DNA from: Papaver somniferum
Taxonomy: Eukaryota; Streptophyta; Magnoliopsida; Ranunculales; Papaveraceae
Direction: 5' to 3'
Assembly (NCBI RefSeq): GCF_003573695.1
Contig: NC_039362.1
Coordinates: forward strand, 194,056,827 to 194,120,826
Length of the DNA: 64,000 nucleotides
Position 1 is the stretch's first letter; each line of letters begins with the position of its first letter. The position numbers and the translations under genes were made by a program. The notes below the pieces were generated by a model, which saw only the letters and a list, made by a program, of their open reading frames with translations, was not told the origin of the DNA and ran no database searches. Below are positions 10,271 through 22,203 of this stretch, in pieces.

Positions 10271-12740
10271 ATGAATTTTCCATTGGTTCCCATGGCAAAA
10301 TCCTTTTTCTTGTCTATTTACAGAACTTTTTTCTCGTGGATGAAAAATCATTGTCCACCAGATGATGTTCCTATGGCAGCACCATGGCTTGTATTTACTG
10401 ATCCCGGAAAAGAAGAGCAACTTTTGTATAATTTATTTGAGAGATCACCGTACGATAAAATTCACCAGAAAAACATACCACAGATGAATCCTGCATGTTT
10501 TAGGTATTTCCAGTCACCATCTCAGCAAGGATGGTTGACTGTATATTTCCATGTTAACAAACAGTATCCAGAATCATGGAAGTTGAAATACGGGGACTGT
10601 TTTTTGTTGGATCCTGTATCATTGAAGAAAATACGGTTACCTTCTCTACACAGCTGGATTACTATTGGTCATGAGGTCGGTGTGACAGGTGGTGTGCTAT
10701 CCGCACCTCCAACCATTAACAACGATTCTGTGGTTTTCTTCCTCCTTACTATAATTACAGATCCTGCTGGTGAGTTCAACGTTGATGAAATCATCGTGTT
10801 TTGCCGCCCTGGAGACGAGGAATGGAGAACTCAGATGCTACCCAGATATGTAGTTCCTGTATCCATAACTTGTTTCAAAGGAAAGTTGCATCTTCTATGC
10901 AAACATTCTAAGAACATTCACCTAATTGTCATTGAAAAACAAGTTGGGTCGGATGACGATGTCTCTCTCTGAAACCATAACTGCATTTCCAGTAGTAGCA
11001 CAAGACACATTAACATTTAGTTCTTACAGTGAAACAAAGTTTTTGGAATCACGTGATGAATTATTTTTCGTTGTTGTAGACTATCATCAGTCAACTCCAC
11101 ATTGTTACGAGGATATCACTAGTTTTCAAGTGTTTAGGATGAATTTTTCTTTGATGATTCTGGAAAAGGTTAAAATTTTGGGAGATCATGTTTTGTTTCT
11201 CGGAGAAAGGACTACTGCTTCTTGTTCTGCAGGTGATTTGGGTTTGACACGAGGACGCGTGTATTTCACAATGCCCAAAAATAAAACAGTGTATGTGTTT
11301 GATCTCGAAGATGGTACTATATCCTTAGATAGAGCATTCTCAGATTCTACGGAACCATGCGTTCAGGCAGAATGGTTGGCAATGCCTACAAGTTATATCG
11401 AAGGAAATTTTAGAGTTAACCGTAACGAAGCTGTGAATGTTAAAGCAGAACCAATCGTAAAAACTAATGTACAAGGTTATCATGATAAAAAGAAGTACGA
11501 AGGAGAAACTAAAATTATAAAATCATCAGGAACCAGCTGGGGTAGTCTTGACATTGACACCATAGAGTTAATTGCAAGTTATCTACATACCGTGGATTAC
11601 TTACATTTTCGAGCCCTTTGTACAACACATCGATCAGTTGCTTCTAATGTGCGCAATAGAACCACACAAGAGATCTCACCACATACATCTTTATCTCCGT
11701 GGCTGATTTTGCATCAAAACAATGAAGATTGTGTGTACAGATTCATAAATCCAATGCATAATGATGAGACGTATCTCATAAACCTCTCTGAATCCTTATT
11801 AGATGCTACAATTCATTGTTCGAAAGGTGTTTGGCTACTAATGTCGCAGTCATGCAATAGAAACTTGTTATTCTTTTTCAATCCATTCACAAAAGACAAG
11901 GTAAGACTTCCAGAAATTAGAGAACCTTGGCGCGACTTCGAGGGTATATCATTCTCGTCCATACCTACTTCTGCTGACTGTAAAGTGTTTGCCATCGGCA
12001 GACCTTATAGCCGCAATATTCTCACCTCCTTCATCTCAAGGGGAGAGAATTTTTGGCGGCTCGATCAGTATGGGGACACAAAGGCGTACACTACCGAGGA
12101 AGAGGACTTGATGTTTAATTTGTGTCGAACTAATCCAGTTTTCCACGATGGGCGTTTCTACTGCTTGGGTAGACGAGGAAATTTAGGAGTTTTCGATTTG
12201 CACAGTGAACATAGTTGGAAAGTTCCTGAAAATCTTGCGCCCGCTTGTACTAGTTACCGTCAGAGTTTCCTGGTGGAATGTGACGGACAACTTCTCTCCG
12301 TATTTGTAACACCTCTTAATAAGATGAGGCCGGTTCAGATCTTTAAGCTACATGCCTCAGAAAAAACTAAAGAGCTGACGTGGGTTGAAGTTGAAGATTT
12401 AGGGAAATATATGTTGTTTGTTGGTCATTCTTGTTGCATTGCAGCAATCGCTCCAATTAGTCGGATGAAGAACAAGATATACTTCCCAAGATTACACAAC
12501 AATCGGATTGTTTTCTTCTGCCTTGACACATGTAGGTATCAGACCCTCTTCCTAAGTGGCAGCAGTGATCATTGTGACTTTTCATCAAATAGTTTTTACA
12601 GCACCAAAAAACAATTATATTGTACTTGGATTGAACCCAACTGGTCAGGTACTACTACCACAGCTCAGAGCTTGTTTGGTAGTCTATCGGGAGCTTGTTT
12701 TCCTTTATTTCTGCATGTGTCATTGTTTCAACATGTATGA
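10271..12740 (+). pseudogene. DUF295 / F-box-DUF295 tandem gene with a frameshift
   Basis: The first frame (ATG 10271 to TGA 10972) is a DUF295-type beta-propeller segment (APWLVF…, FRYFQSP…, VYFHVNKQYPESWKLKYGDC…). It ends in a TCTCTCTC tract near 10960-10971. The protein sense continues in another frame (10926-12740) through the rest of that DUF295 domain (…VYVFDLEDGTISL…, about 11290) and a linker. An F-box follows at about 11536-11660 (WGSLDIDTIELIASYL…LCTTHRSVA), then a second DUF295 (PWLILHQNNEDCVYRF… to …KKQLYCTWIEPNWSG, about 12640). Plant F-box-DUF295 proteins are SCF ubiquitin-ligase substrate adaptors. The F-box between two DUF295 units suggests fusion of two tandem genes. A one-base indel, an unseen intron or pseudogenisation could explain the shift; the last ~30 codons look like read-through. 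Confidence 0.75.
11536..11660 (+). other. F-box motif of the second DUF295 unit
   Basis: The segment encodes SLDIDTIELIASYLHTVDYL then HFRALCTTHRSVASN. This has the Leu/Ile spacing and the FRALC..HRSVA helix of plant F-box domains, which bind the SKP1-like subunit of SCF complexes. The first DUF295 unit has no such motif upstream within 300 bp. Confidence 0.75.
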
Positions 12741-13265
12741 ATATGGTTCTAAGTTATAACTATATAAGAGATGCTTCTACGTACTTATCCTTAAGGTGTA
12801 AATGAAGAAAAAAAAAGTAATCCTTGAGAAAATTAAAGAATTTGCTGAAAATATCAAATGATTTAAAGTTGGTGATGAATATAAACAGTCCAAACCTTTC
12901 TGATTCAATCTCTTTTCAATTTAATTCCTCATCGCGTTACTTTTCTTGCTGCTGGTTGAAATTATACAACTATTACAACTCATATATATTCTTTCTAATT
13001 CAATACAGTATTTTATTCTGCAAACATATTTTCGCCGTCTTCTTGACTATGTGCATCAATGAGGCACACAAGGAAACGAGTACGTAATTGATGGATGGGT
13101 CTAAGGAAACGAGTGAGAATGCTGAACTTGAAGTGACTATTGCGAAGCTGCAGATAATGAGGGCAGTATAAGTTTGCAATGGAACGTTAGATGTTACTTT
13201 AATTTCATTCAAGGAATGGACATATAGAAGAAAAAGAACAAAAAACAAAAGAGTTCAAGTTTCGT
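12741..13265. other. AT-rich intergenic interval
   Basis: I see no confident gene. A short plus-strand stretch near 13100-13170 (ETSENAELEVTIAKLQIM in one frame) might be an exon remnant, but it has no splice or family support. Confidence 0.35.
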
Positions 13266-13680
13266 AAAGCAACAACGGGGGCACAGATTGTCACCTTCTG
13301 AACGTAATCAGCTGGTGTTGATCCAAGATAAGTTACAAGAGGTTTCGGTTAACTGGAATGAAGATGATGAGATGCATTGGACTGCCAACCTTTCTTCAAT
13401 CTTCTCGTAAGTTCTTGTTATTCAACAATTGCTCCAAGATCGAGATCTGCTATTCATCAGCCAATCTTTGCGTCTATATATATGGCAACAAAAGTACCCT
13501 CCAAAAATTGCCTTCTTCATGGAGTGTGTGGCTCTTAATAAACTTCCAACTCGTGACAATCTTGTGCGTAGAGGTATTTTGGTAGAACATGATGATCTTG
13601 AGTCTGTGGATCATATATTCGTGCACTGTCCTCTAATGCTGTTAAGATATGGAATCACTTCCTAAATGGGCTCGACTGGT
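13266..13680 (+). pseudogene. LINE reverse-transcriptase 3' fragment (zf-RVT region)
   Basis: The frame contains LSPSERNQLVLIQDKL followed after a frame break by PPKIAFFMECVALNKLPTRD, NLVRRGILVEHDD and ESVDHIFVHCPLM. This is the order of the zinc-binding domain that follows reverse transcriptase in plant L1-type LINEs (P.K..FF…KLPT.DNL.RRG…ES.DH.F.HC). The first Cys pair of the finger is absent and the frame ends soon after, so it is a decayed fragment. Confidence 0.8.
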
Positions 13681-14384
13681 GCTTTGTCAAACCACATTCT
13701 GCTGTTCAGTTGTTATACTGCTGGGATAACTTTGATCTAGACGGAGATTCTCGCAATATTTCCAACTTTGAACGCAACTTGAGAGCTTTTTAGAATACGA
13801 AGAACAATGCCGAGGGCTAGTCAACAAAATCCAAGTATCTTCATTTTCTTGGGCGTTAAAATTTCATCATTTTGAAATTGTTAACTTTGATCTAGATGAA
13901 TATCTGTTTTAAACCTCCTTGAGGTTGAAGTCTTTTGCTTTGTTTGGTTTGAGCTCGCCTCACTCCCTCCTATCCGGACTGAGTCTTCTCAGTTCTCCCT
14001 TTCGGGTGGCATAAGCCTTTTCTGCCCCTTTTTGATCAATGGATTTTGCTTTGATGAACAAAAGAACAAGCGTACGTTTAAGTAAGAAGGTGCGGATAAA
14101 CAAGTACAAGCTGTACCAATTAGCCAAACATCGATTCCAGGGTACCGCCTAGGTGAACAAATTAAAAACCGCCTACTCACAAAGAGTGGGCTCCGTTGGC
14201 TGAGGAAATGCAAGGGTAATGGTTTTGTATCGCCTACATGTGAGAGAACGGTTTTTATTTAGTCTAAGATCTCGGTACGTTTAGAATCTTTGTTTGACAA
14301 AACACCTTTAAGACTTTATCTCTGAATTCCGGAGTCTCATTAATTGGGTCGACTTAGCTAAGCGAGAGACCTTATATGGCCACT
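13681..14384. other. intergenic interval, no gene recognised
   Basis: The first ~150 bp may still be LINE 3' sequence. From about 13900 to 14230 the base composition is more balanced, but no frame resembles a known protein and no element ends could be fixed. Confidence 0.3.
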
Positions 14385-14597
14385 TTTTTATAAAATTTAG
14401 ATTGGATTTCTTTTTCGTAGTTTGCACTTAAAAATCCGAAAATGTCTCTCCCTCAATTACTATAACTCCTTATGTATCCTATCTTTTTTGGAGTATAATT
14501 GGAAATCAAACTTTAATACTGTATAACATATTTAAAAATCCGTGTCTTGGAATTTAATAAATTTTAACTCGTTGGAAAAGTTATAAAAAATTCTACG
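14385..14597 (-). repeat. dispersed ~200-bp repeat, copy 1
   Basis: Its reverse complement is clearly alignable to 49983-50177. Shared blocks include AACGAG-TTAAAATTT, AAATTCCAAG-C-CGGATTTTTA, TTTCCAATTATAC and AATCCAATCT in the same order. No ORF or terminal repeat is evident, so the class is unknown (possibly a MITE or SINE remnant, or a conserved part of a larger repeat). Confidence 0.7.
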
Positions 14598-14775
14598 CAA
14601 TGAGTACAAAAAACAATATCAAATTTAGAGTTTTTACGAAAAATTTAGAGGTATTTATCATTTTAGGCAAAATTTTAGAAAATTAAATGTATAACCATTA
14701 TGCAAACCACCACAAACGATACATAATAATTTATGTAGCGATATTTTGGTTTATGCTTCAACTAATTTTCTGTTT

Positions 14776-14945
14776 CTAGAAAAGTGATACTTTCACATTC
14801 TGTTTCAGGAAAAGTGATATTATCACTCCGTTTCAGTAAAAGTGATACTTTCACTCCTTTTCGGAAAAAGTGATACTTTCGCTCTGTTTCACTTTTTCTG
14901 AAACGAAGCGAAAATATCGTTTTTTATGAAACATAGTGAAAGTAA
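14776..14945 (+). repeat. AAAAGTGATACTTTCACTC-type tandem repeat with an inverted unit
   Basis: About four imperfect head-to-tail units of ~33 bp share TTTC-G-AAAAGTGATA-TTTC-CTC. They are followed by an inverted unit, CACTTTTTCTGAAACGAAG, and a further partial inverted copy, GAAACATAGTGAAAG. The array could fold into alternative hairpins. Confidence 0.75.
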
Positions 14946-15107
14946 TCGTAGACATACCCCATCTTCAGATTCTTTTTCGGTCGGCTCTTCCACCGTGGCA
15001 ACGGTTATACTAATATTAAAGGCGATTGTTATTGAGAAACCAATCGATGATCTTATTATAATACACCGAACTTAGGAGATAGAAAAATCATAAACTTAAA
15101 ACGCCGC

Positions 15108-15145
15108 CTGCTCCGATCTGTTCTCACGGTCGCAGATCGGAGCAG
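15108..15145. repeat. perfect 13-bp inverted repeat (hairpin), 12-nt loop
   Basis: CTGCTCCGATCTG at 15108-15120 and CAGATCGGAGCAG at 15133-15145 are exact reverse complements separated by TTCTCACGGTCG. It is more GC-rich than the surrounding DNA. Whether it is transcribed is unknown. Confidence 0.85.
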
Positions 15146-15519
15146 ATCTTTCCATCCCTATCTAATCTTGCCTGCATCTCTTTCTTCTAATACTTTTTTT
15201 AGCTTTGGTTTTAATTTTTAGTTTTTTCATAGTCTGATATTGGTATGTCTGTAACTTTGATCTCGATTTTAGAGTTTGGATCTCTCTAATCAAGCTTTCT
15301 CTAAACTAGTTTTTAGTATCAGCTTTTGATACTGATCTTTTTTTCTTAAGATTTGGGTTCTTCTTGTTAGGGAGCTCTACTGATTTTATCCAACTTTTGA
15401 AGGGATTGCAGTATTTAATTTTTATTTTGATTTCATTAGTGGATTTGCATCCTTTTATTTTTGGGAACAAAACAAAGTAGTTGGATCAGAAATTAGGGGA
15501 CCTTTTTAGGCTTTTTCAG
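15146..15519. other. T-rich interval, possible 5' leader or intron
   Basis: The stretch is T-rich with several TTTTTT tracts, as in plant first introns or 5' UTRs. No coding frame is supported. Confidence 0.3.
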
Positions 15520-15714
15520 ATGGTTTGTAAATTTCTCTTGATGAAGTTTGTACTCACTAATGGTCAAGTTCTACAAATCACAGCAACAGCAATTTTAAAG
15601 GGTTCTCCATCAGCAGCATCACCAAAGACTCCAACATCAACACCAAAGACATCGGCTCCAAAGACACCAGCTCCCAAGACATGCGAGCAGAACATGGATA
15701 CAACAGACCCCTGA
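15520..15714 (+). CDS. short hypothetical Lys/Pro/Thr-rich protein (64 aa)
   Basis: An ATG at 15520 opens a 64-codon frame beginning MVCKFLLMKFVLTNGQVLQI and ending in PKTP-type repeats (SPKTPTSTPKTSAPKTPAPKT). The repeats resemble proline-rich or arabinogalactan-like tails, but there is no clear signal peptide and the frame may be chance or one exon of a larger gene. Confidence 0.3.
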   Translation: MVCKFLLMKFVLTNGQVLQITATAILKGSPSAASPKTPTSTPKTSAPKTPAPKTCEQNMDTTDP

Positions 15715-16157
15715 AGAAAATTCGGACCGCATCCTACCTATTCCCCTAGAAGATAACTGATCATGATAATTTGTCCTTTATGTTTGAAAAAAAAACCGTG
15801 ACAAATGGTTGGATGTATGGATCCTTTTACGCTCTAGTCATGTGTGTTACTTTTATTATGAAAAACTCTTGAGAAATGATTGGACCTTTGGATCCTAACA
15901 TCTGTACTTTTAGTAGACACTTTTAGTAGACATGTTAATTGTTTTGGAAGAGTTACTTTTAGTCCAAACAATGCCATTTAAACCAGCTCTGTCACTTAGG
16001 AATCGGTGTGGGATGGATAGACTTTATCTTCGGAATTTGTTGTGTTACTTGGATGTTGTGTCTTGTAAGACTATGTGGTCTATTTGATTTCTTTGAGTCG
16101 ACGGAAATCTCTATGATATGTATTGTAATCTGCTCGACATGGAGTCGAGGTATTATG
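15715..16157. other. intergenic interval before the hAT-like element
   Basis: It contains two imperfect copies of a ~25-bp stretch with TGACAAATG/TGAGAAATG followed by GATTGGA…GGATCC (near 15800 and 15870). No gene is recognised. Confidence 0.35.
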
Positions 16158-16165
16158 AATGATGC

Positions 16166-16869
16166 TAGAGGTGTAAATTGGGTTGTGCGAGTACGAGCAC
16201 AATCCTGCCCACCCCAGCTCGTAATTTAGCCCAGCACGGCCCAACACGTTAGTTTCATTGTCTGTGCCGGGTTAGCCTAATCGGCACGGTAGCACAACAC
16301 GCGGCACGGATAAGCACGTGGCCCAGCCCAGCACAACACGTTAAGAAAGCACGTCATGCACATGAGTACACTATATAACAAGGTACACAATACATACCAT
16401 TTTGTGCATATTTCACAAAAGAGTCTTTATTCTAGCTGGTTTTTGACATCTTATGCTGGCTTATTTTTATAACAACACATATAATACCTAAATATTTGAA
16501 AAATATATATCTTTGTTATAATATCGTTACCTATATTTGAATAGAACATTTACTTTACATGACAATGATCCAATTTTATATTTGATGGGCTATTTCTTTT
16601 TATTAAATAAACTTGTTAATTTTACTTGAAATAATTTCAAACAATATGTTGTCTATTTAGATTCTCAGGATAATGTCCGACTTCATGTATACCACTAAGT
16701 GATTTCAAATTGTTTATAGCACGTGTGCTAGCACGGCACAACACGTTTATTCTTGTGATGTGCTCGTGGGGTGTGTTGTGCCCAACTTTTGACTAGTAAA
16801 ACACAGCACGACACATGACATGTGAAACACGCGAATTCGTGTGTTGGGATGACACCTTTTACAACTCTA
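16166..16869. mobile_element. hAT-like non-autonomous element (MITE), 704 bp
   Basis: The ends are TAGAGGTGTAAA at the left and, read inward from the right, TAGAGTTGTAAA, which are hAT-type terminal inverted repeats. The flanking 8-bp sequences are AATGATGC (16158-16165) and AATGAGGC (16870-16877), a duplication with one difference. No transposase is encoded. Subterminal DNA is rich in short GCACGGC / CAACACG / AGCACG motifs at both ends (about 16190-16350 and 16720-16850), while the middle is AT-rich. Confidence 0.88.
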
Positions 16870-16997
16870 AATGAGGCTCGCCTCTTTTCCGGAAAAAATA
16901 TCTCATTATAATAACCCCCTTTCTTTCTTTTTATGGTAAAATTTTAATGTCAAGCGTGGAAACGTGGAAACAGTCCCTCCGTCTACGATGTGGTCGT

Positions 16998-17020
16998 GCC
17001 ACATACAATGAGTATGTGGC
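16998..17020. repeat. 9-bp perfect inverted repeat (hairpin)
   Basis: GCCACATAC at 16998-17006 and GTATGTGGC at 17012-17020 are exact reverse complements around AATGA. Confidence 0.8.
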
Positions 17021-17115
17021 CCCTCTTTTAAATCCTGATACCTGTATAACTTAAAAACCTGCCCCTCCAAAACTCCGTAAAATATTCACTTTTAAAGAAA
17101 AAGGAGGAAGATAAT

Positions 17116-17138
17116 CTTTTCTTTTCTTTTCTTTTCTT
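17116..17138 (+). repeat. CTTTT pentanucleotide microsatellite
   Basis: CTTTT is repeated four times in tandem plus a partial unit. Confidence 0.9.
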
Positions 17139-17329
17139 GTTAGACAATTGTGTAATAAAACGATTATGAGACTTTATTCTCAACTTATTAATAATAATAC
17201 GTGGTTGACATATAAGGAAGAGCCACATACTTCACATCACATCGTAGCCGTTCCGGAAAACAGCTCATACAAAGTAATACCATAAAGTTGGAAAGGGTAT
17301 ATCAGTAAATACAGGGGATAAATTGGTTT

Positions 17330-20300
17330 TGAGTTCCAATCCCGACGCACACTTGTTTCTTTTTCTAATATTCTCTCCGTTCTCCGGTCTACTTCTCCCC
17401 AAAATTTCTTCTCGACTAGGCCTATGGAACTTCAGAGATCCCCAGCTAATTGATCAAAACAAAAACAAAAAAAATTCAGAGCCAACTTGAGACTGCTTCT
17501 AATTTTCTAAAGGTATGATTATAGTTATGATTCCCCCAATTTTTGATATTCTTTAAATGTGAAATTAGGGTTCAGGGTTTCATATAATTTTTTTTTTTCC
17601 AATTTTTGATGTTCTTTGTAGGTATACTGTTAATTTGGTGTTTATCGTTTTTTTTTATGTTGCACTTACGAATTTTGCTCAGTCGATCCTTTATACTTCT
17701 GAAATTTGGTTTCACTTATTAATGTCTGTGAAATGTTGGAACCATAAATTTGTTCTGAAATTTGATTTATCAATTTCGTTGTTTGTATAAATGCCTAACA
17801 GAATATTGGTAGTAGTAGTAGGACAATTAGGAATTTAGTCATCTTTACGGATTGATCCTGGTTCAAATAGTAGTAAATCGGATTTGTGTATATTGAATGA
17901 TACTGAATGGATCAGTAATAGTGGTGAGACCAGTGCCATTAAAATAGCAATCCAAGTATGTTTACCAGCAACTCTGTAATGAAGGTTCATGACCACTGAT
18001 GCATGGGTGTATTGTGTATGTAGTGTTAGGTTAAAAACATGACCCTTCACACATGCACTCATCAGAGATGCTTACAACTGTCCACCAGATGCATTGCGGT
18101 GAAAGTCGACAACTTTATCCCTGCATATGAAACAAGTTCCGCGAAAGTGAAACATGTTTCTTTATGGCTATACAGTACTAGGATAATGGGTATTTTGTTG
18201 AGTGTGTTTCTGTTGGGAATTACCAATAGTTTGTGGTATTGATGTTTGTGTATCCATGGTGGCGGAGGAACTATTGGCACAAATGTTGTTTAAGAAACAT
18301 GTTTTCATTTTTATAAGCTAATTTCTAGACCTTGATATGGATATCCTGACGTATATATGATACTATTTCAGTATTTTGGCATCACTCTCACTTGCCATAT
18401 TTTATGTAAATGGATGATTGATAGTAATCATAATAATTGTTTCCACGTCTCTGTCACTTATCTAAGTTTAATGAGTTTAGTTTTGTCTATTTACAGAGCC
18501 TGATCTTCTTTAAGTACTTAAAGAAGCGAAGCAGAAGCTGGAACTTGAACTTTCAAATTTGATGTAAGGATTGTGTTTGGTCATCTTTAATTTCCTATCT
18601 TTATTCCCCTGTGAAAGATGAACGTATACTGTATGTAAGGTAAACTTGATTTCTGCATTGCTCTCTGAAGTGCTACTGCAATCTATTTGTAGATTAGTAT
18701 AAAAAACCTTTAAATCTATCATAGAAACACATAAGAAGTCTAAACCTTAATAAATTAAGATAAACATTAATTACTCTGCGGGATGATCCAAACCAGCTGA
18801 TTTCACTCATTGAGGTTTGTTAAAAATGTTTGGTCTGAATCTCTATACTATTTGTAACTTGCTTTCGATGCAAGTTATACGTTCTAGATGGGATATCTTT
18901 GGCAGGTAGAAGTTCAGGGCCATAAGTTTAATTCTGTCATTTGCTTTCTTTGAGTGTTTAATATTAATAATGAACCTAGGGTGTTCAGTAAATACCCCTG
19001 ACAACGTAACCACCAGACCAGCGTGGGTACTTTAGTTAAATCATTTTGCATCATTGGTACTGTTGTGTAACTTCAGATATAACTTCAGCCTTATCGGAGT
19101 GGCTAGATAACTTGAGTATGTGACACAACACTCAACAAAAGACTGCTTCCAGTATACCATATACAGGTTATGTTAGGTACCTGATGTGCTACAACACACG
19201 TATATGTGAAAAATTAGTCCATTAGAAACTGATAGAATTACTTGGTGGGAAGTAGATGTTTCTATCGAACTTCAAGTTTGAATTCCTCCTTGGAATAAAA
19301 ATGTGGATGAAATGTCCACTGAACAACTTATGTGGATAGAATTTATTTTACTCGGTCAGAGGTTCAATTCTTTTTTGCTTAATATCTTCATATCTGTGTA
19401 TTGATTGCCAAATAACCTACGTAAATGTATTTTTATGGTCCTGTCAATTTTTGATGGATACAGCTTACATTGGTAATTGGTAGCTTTGGCAATTCTCCTG
19501 CTCTTCTATATTTCAATTTATCATGATCTTAGTAAAGGCCATCTAGTAGTTTCACCAGTAGACGAAAATACTGATAAATTGTTGAACACTTTAGTTTATA
19601 CTTCCTTGCACAGGTTTTTATGCTGAAATTATTCTTTAAATGACGGTTACATATGCCTAGTTATACTCCAAAACATTGATTTTTCCCGTTATCGATAACG
19701 TCACAGCTTAAGTGTTACTTTATTTACAGGGAATCAGAAACCAAGCTTTATGATGCCCACCCAAGAGGTCATTGGAGTTCAAACTCCTGCTAGGTGTGAC
19801 CAAGGTAAAAGAACAAAGAAGCGAAGAGGTTTATCGGATGATATTGCAGTGTCACCAAATGAGTATGAATGTCAGCCTTTATATTTTAGTAAGTTTTCCT
19901 ATTGGAATTAATTGTTTATAGATTACTTTATTGTGGATACAGTGTTCTCTCTGTTTCTTTAGGATGTTTTTTAAGCTAAATACCAGTAAATGTGCATATT
20001 ACTGGTAGTCAAGCGCAGCTTATATGACTCAAGTTCATTAGTATTTAAGCGGAGAAAAGCTTCCATAACTGCTTTAGTGAGTCCAGTTACTTATTTGATA
20101 ATAATGCCACCCCCAATGAAACTACAAACTCAAGATCTTATATAAAGGGTGGCATTCCATTCGGGTTTAATGTTAGGATTTTTTTTCTTCTCATTGTGCT
20201 TAAATAGTGTGCATTGATATGTTTTTGCTAAACTGTAGTCTAATTTTGTTCAATATTTTCTCCTACTTTTGTGATATGTATTACAGACCGTCAATTTGTG

Positions 20301-22200
20301 ATACTCTTTCCTCATTAGTTTATTGCTAGAAAATTGGATTTCAGGGAGGTATGCTCATTCTGGGTGTTATGGTGATGGTCTTGATGTTTGTCTATGGAAC
20401 TAAAGGCTTTGGAAACATATCAGGGGACAGGAATTTGGAAAAAAGGTGTGGCTCATGGCTGATTAATGAGGCTTATGGTGTTATCGGTCGTGTTTATTGT
20501 GGTAATCTTTTATACTAAGCTTTGGTTGAGAGAGTGACTGAATAATAGGATTGGAGTGCAATTTGATTTTCTGACATGGTGTTAATGGGGAGACTTCTGA
20601 ATGAATTGTAATAAGTGTTGTGCATTGGCATCAGCTTCAGATTTTAGAATACTAGCATGCAGGGATATCAATCTTCCCTTCATAATAAAAGCTTATCCAT
20701 TGGTCTTCATTGTAATTAGTTCGATTGGTGTGTTTTAGGATAAAGCTGGAGGAATTGGAGCTTAACAGTTTAACTTTCTGGAGCTGGCTGTCAATCTTGC
20801 AAAAAAAAGGAAACCTTCCCATGGCAGGAAATTTGGTAAGTCATGCTTCTGTTTCTTCTTTCTTGGTACTTGAGAACTGCACTGGAATTGTGATTGTTTG
20901 AGACATCGACATGAAATGGTGACGCATTGTAGCGATTTACTTTGTACTGAATCTCTTAAAGGTGGTAGTGGCCACATTTGTACACCATGGACCATATTAG
21001 CTTATCAAAAGTCTGTTATTCGTTAAAGTTTGTTATCATGATCAATCTTCTCAAGGGGTCTAGAAGATAATATCAATGATGCATATTGACAATTAACCAA
21101 TTTGTGGTACGGTGATAATTTTAGGTGTTTGTTAAAAAAAAATCATCTCATGGGGTTTTTCCTTTGTTGTTCCCTGTTCAGTAAATCAGGTGTTAAGGAC
21201 AATCTGAGCTTGATGTTGGTGTCTTCTGTTGTTAGACTTTGGATTATTAAGCTTCTTGGAACACTGTCATTAGTTGCTTGCAAGTTGTGAGCAGTAAAGA
21301 AAAAAATCTGGTGTTATCAAGGTGTGCGAGACATGAAACTCAAACCTTACACTATTTTTGCACCACAACATACTTGATGTTTACCTTCCATCTTATCAGC
21401 TCGAATGATAGGTTCCATCTTTTTCATACATATTTTGTTGAGTTTCACACCTTCCATCTAATCAATTCAGTTAAACAGTTTGTTGAGTTTAATTTGCAGA
21501 ATCGAGTATTTTTAATTGTTTTAGATCCTATTCAAACCTTGAATATTTAGGTACAAGCTATTCAAAAACCATGGTTATATACGTGATACTTCTGAGGCTC
21601 TGTAATGGGCGATTTCTCATGACCTGCTCTTTCTAAACCAGCAAAGGCTTCATCAAAAATCATCTTCAGATTGAAAGGTCTTTTTGATGGATCAGTTTTA
21701 ATCCCACAGGTTGAATTCCCTATCTTCCCCAACCCCCCCTCCCTCTTAAGACTTTGTTTTGGTTATCTTATTGTTGTCTATAAACATATATTGCTTCTTA
21801 ATCAAGGTTCCAGGAAACCCGTAGACTGACGTCCTTCAGAAGCAATATACACATTACACACAGTATCCAGTACAAAGTAATTTAATTTTAGGATAAAAAA
21901 TATCCCTTGAATGTTTAGCCGTGTCCTCATACCTTTGATGCATTTGTTTTAATGAATAACCTTGTATTTTGAAGTGCAATGTTTGTAGAGTCTGTTTTGA
22001 CTCTGTCTAAATGTGTTGCCCCTCAACTTGGGCACAGAATTTCATTTTTACATTCATCAAATTTGGCCATCAAAGTTGGCCTTGGACACATAATTTTATC
22101 TTTACATTCATTGCAAAAGTAGGATATTGGAAAACTCAGTAAGCAGGTCTTATGCTACTGCAATAACTAACTATGATTTGTCTAAGTTTCATATTCAGGC
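17330..22200 (+). other. gene-like plus-strand region, product unknown, coding status doubtful
   Basis: The start resembles a 5' UTR (pyrimidine-rich CTCTCCGTTCTCCGG near 17375) with a nine-codon ATG frame at 17423 and a good donor, AAAG|GTATGA, near 17511-17520. A possible exon at 18497-18563 (after TTTACAG, before GTAAGG) encodes LKEAKQKLELELSNL. It joins in phase to 19740-19793 (after TTTACAG), giving …MESETKLYDAHPRG and a stop at 19793. I recognise no family. The remainder is AT-rich with no long frame. It could be a long non-coding transcript or the remains of a gene. Confidence 0.35.
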
Positions 22201-22203
22201 AAG

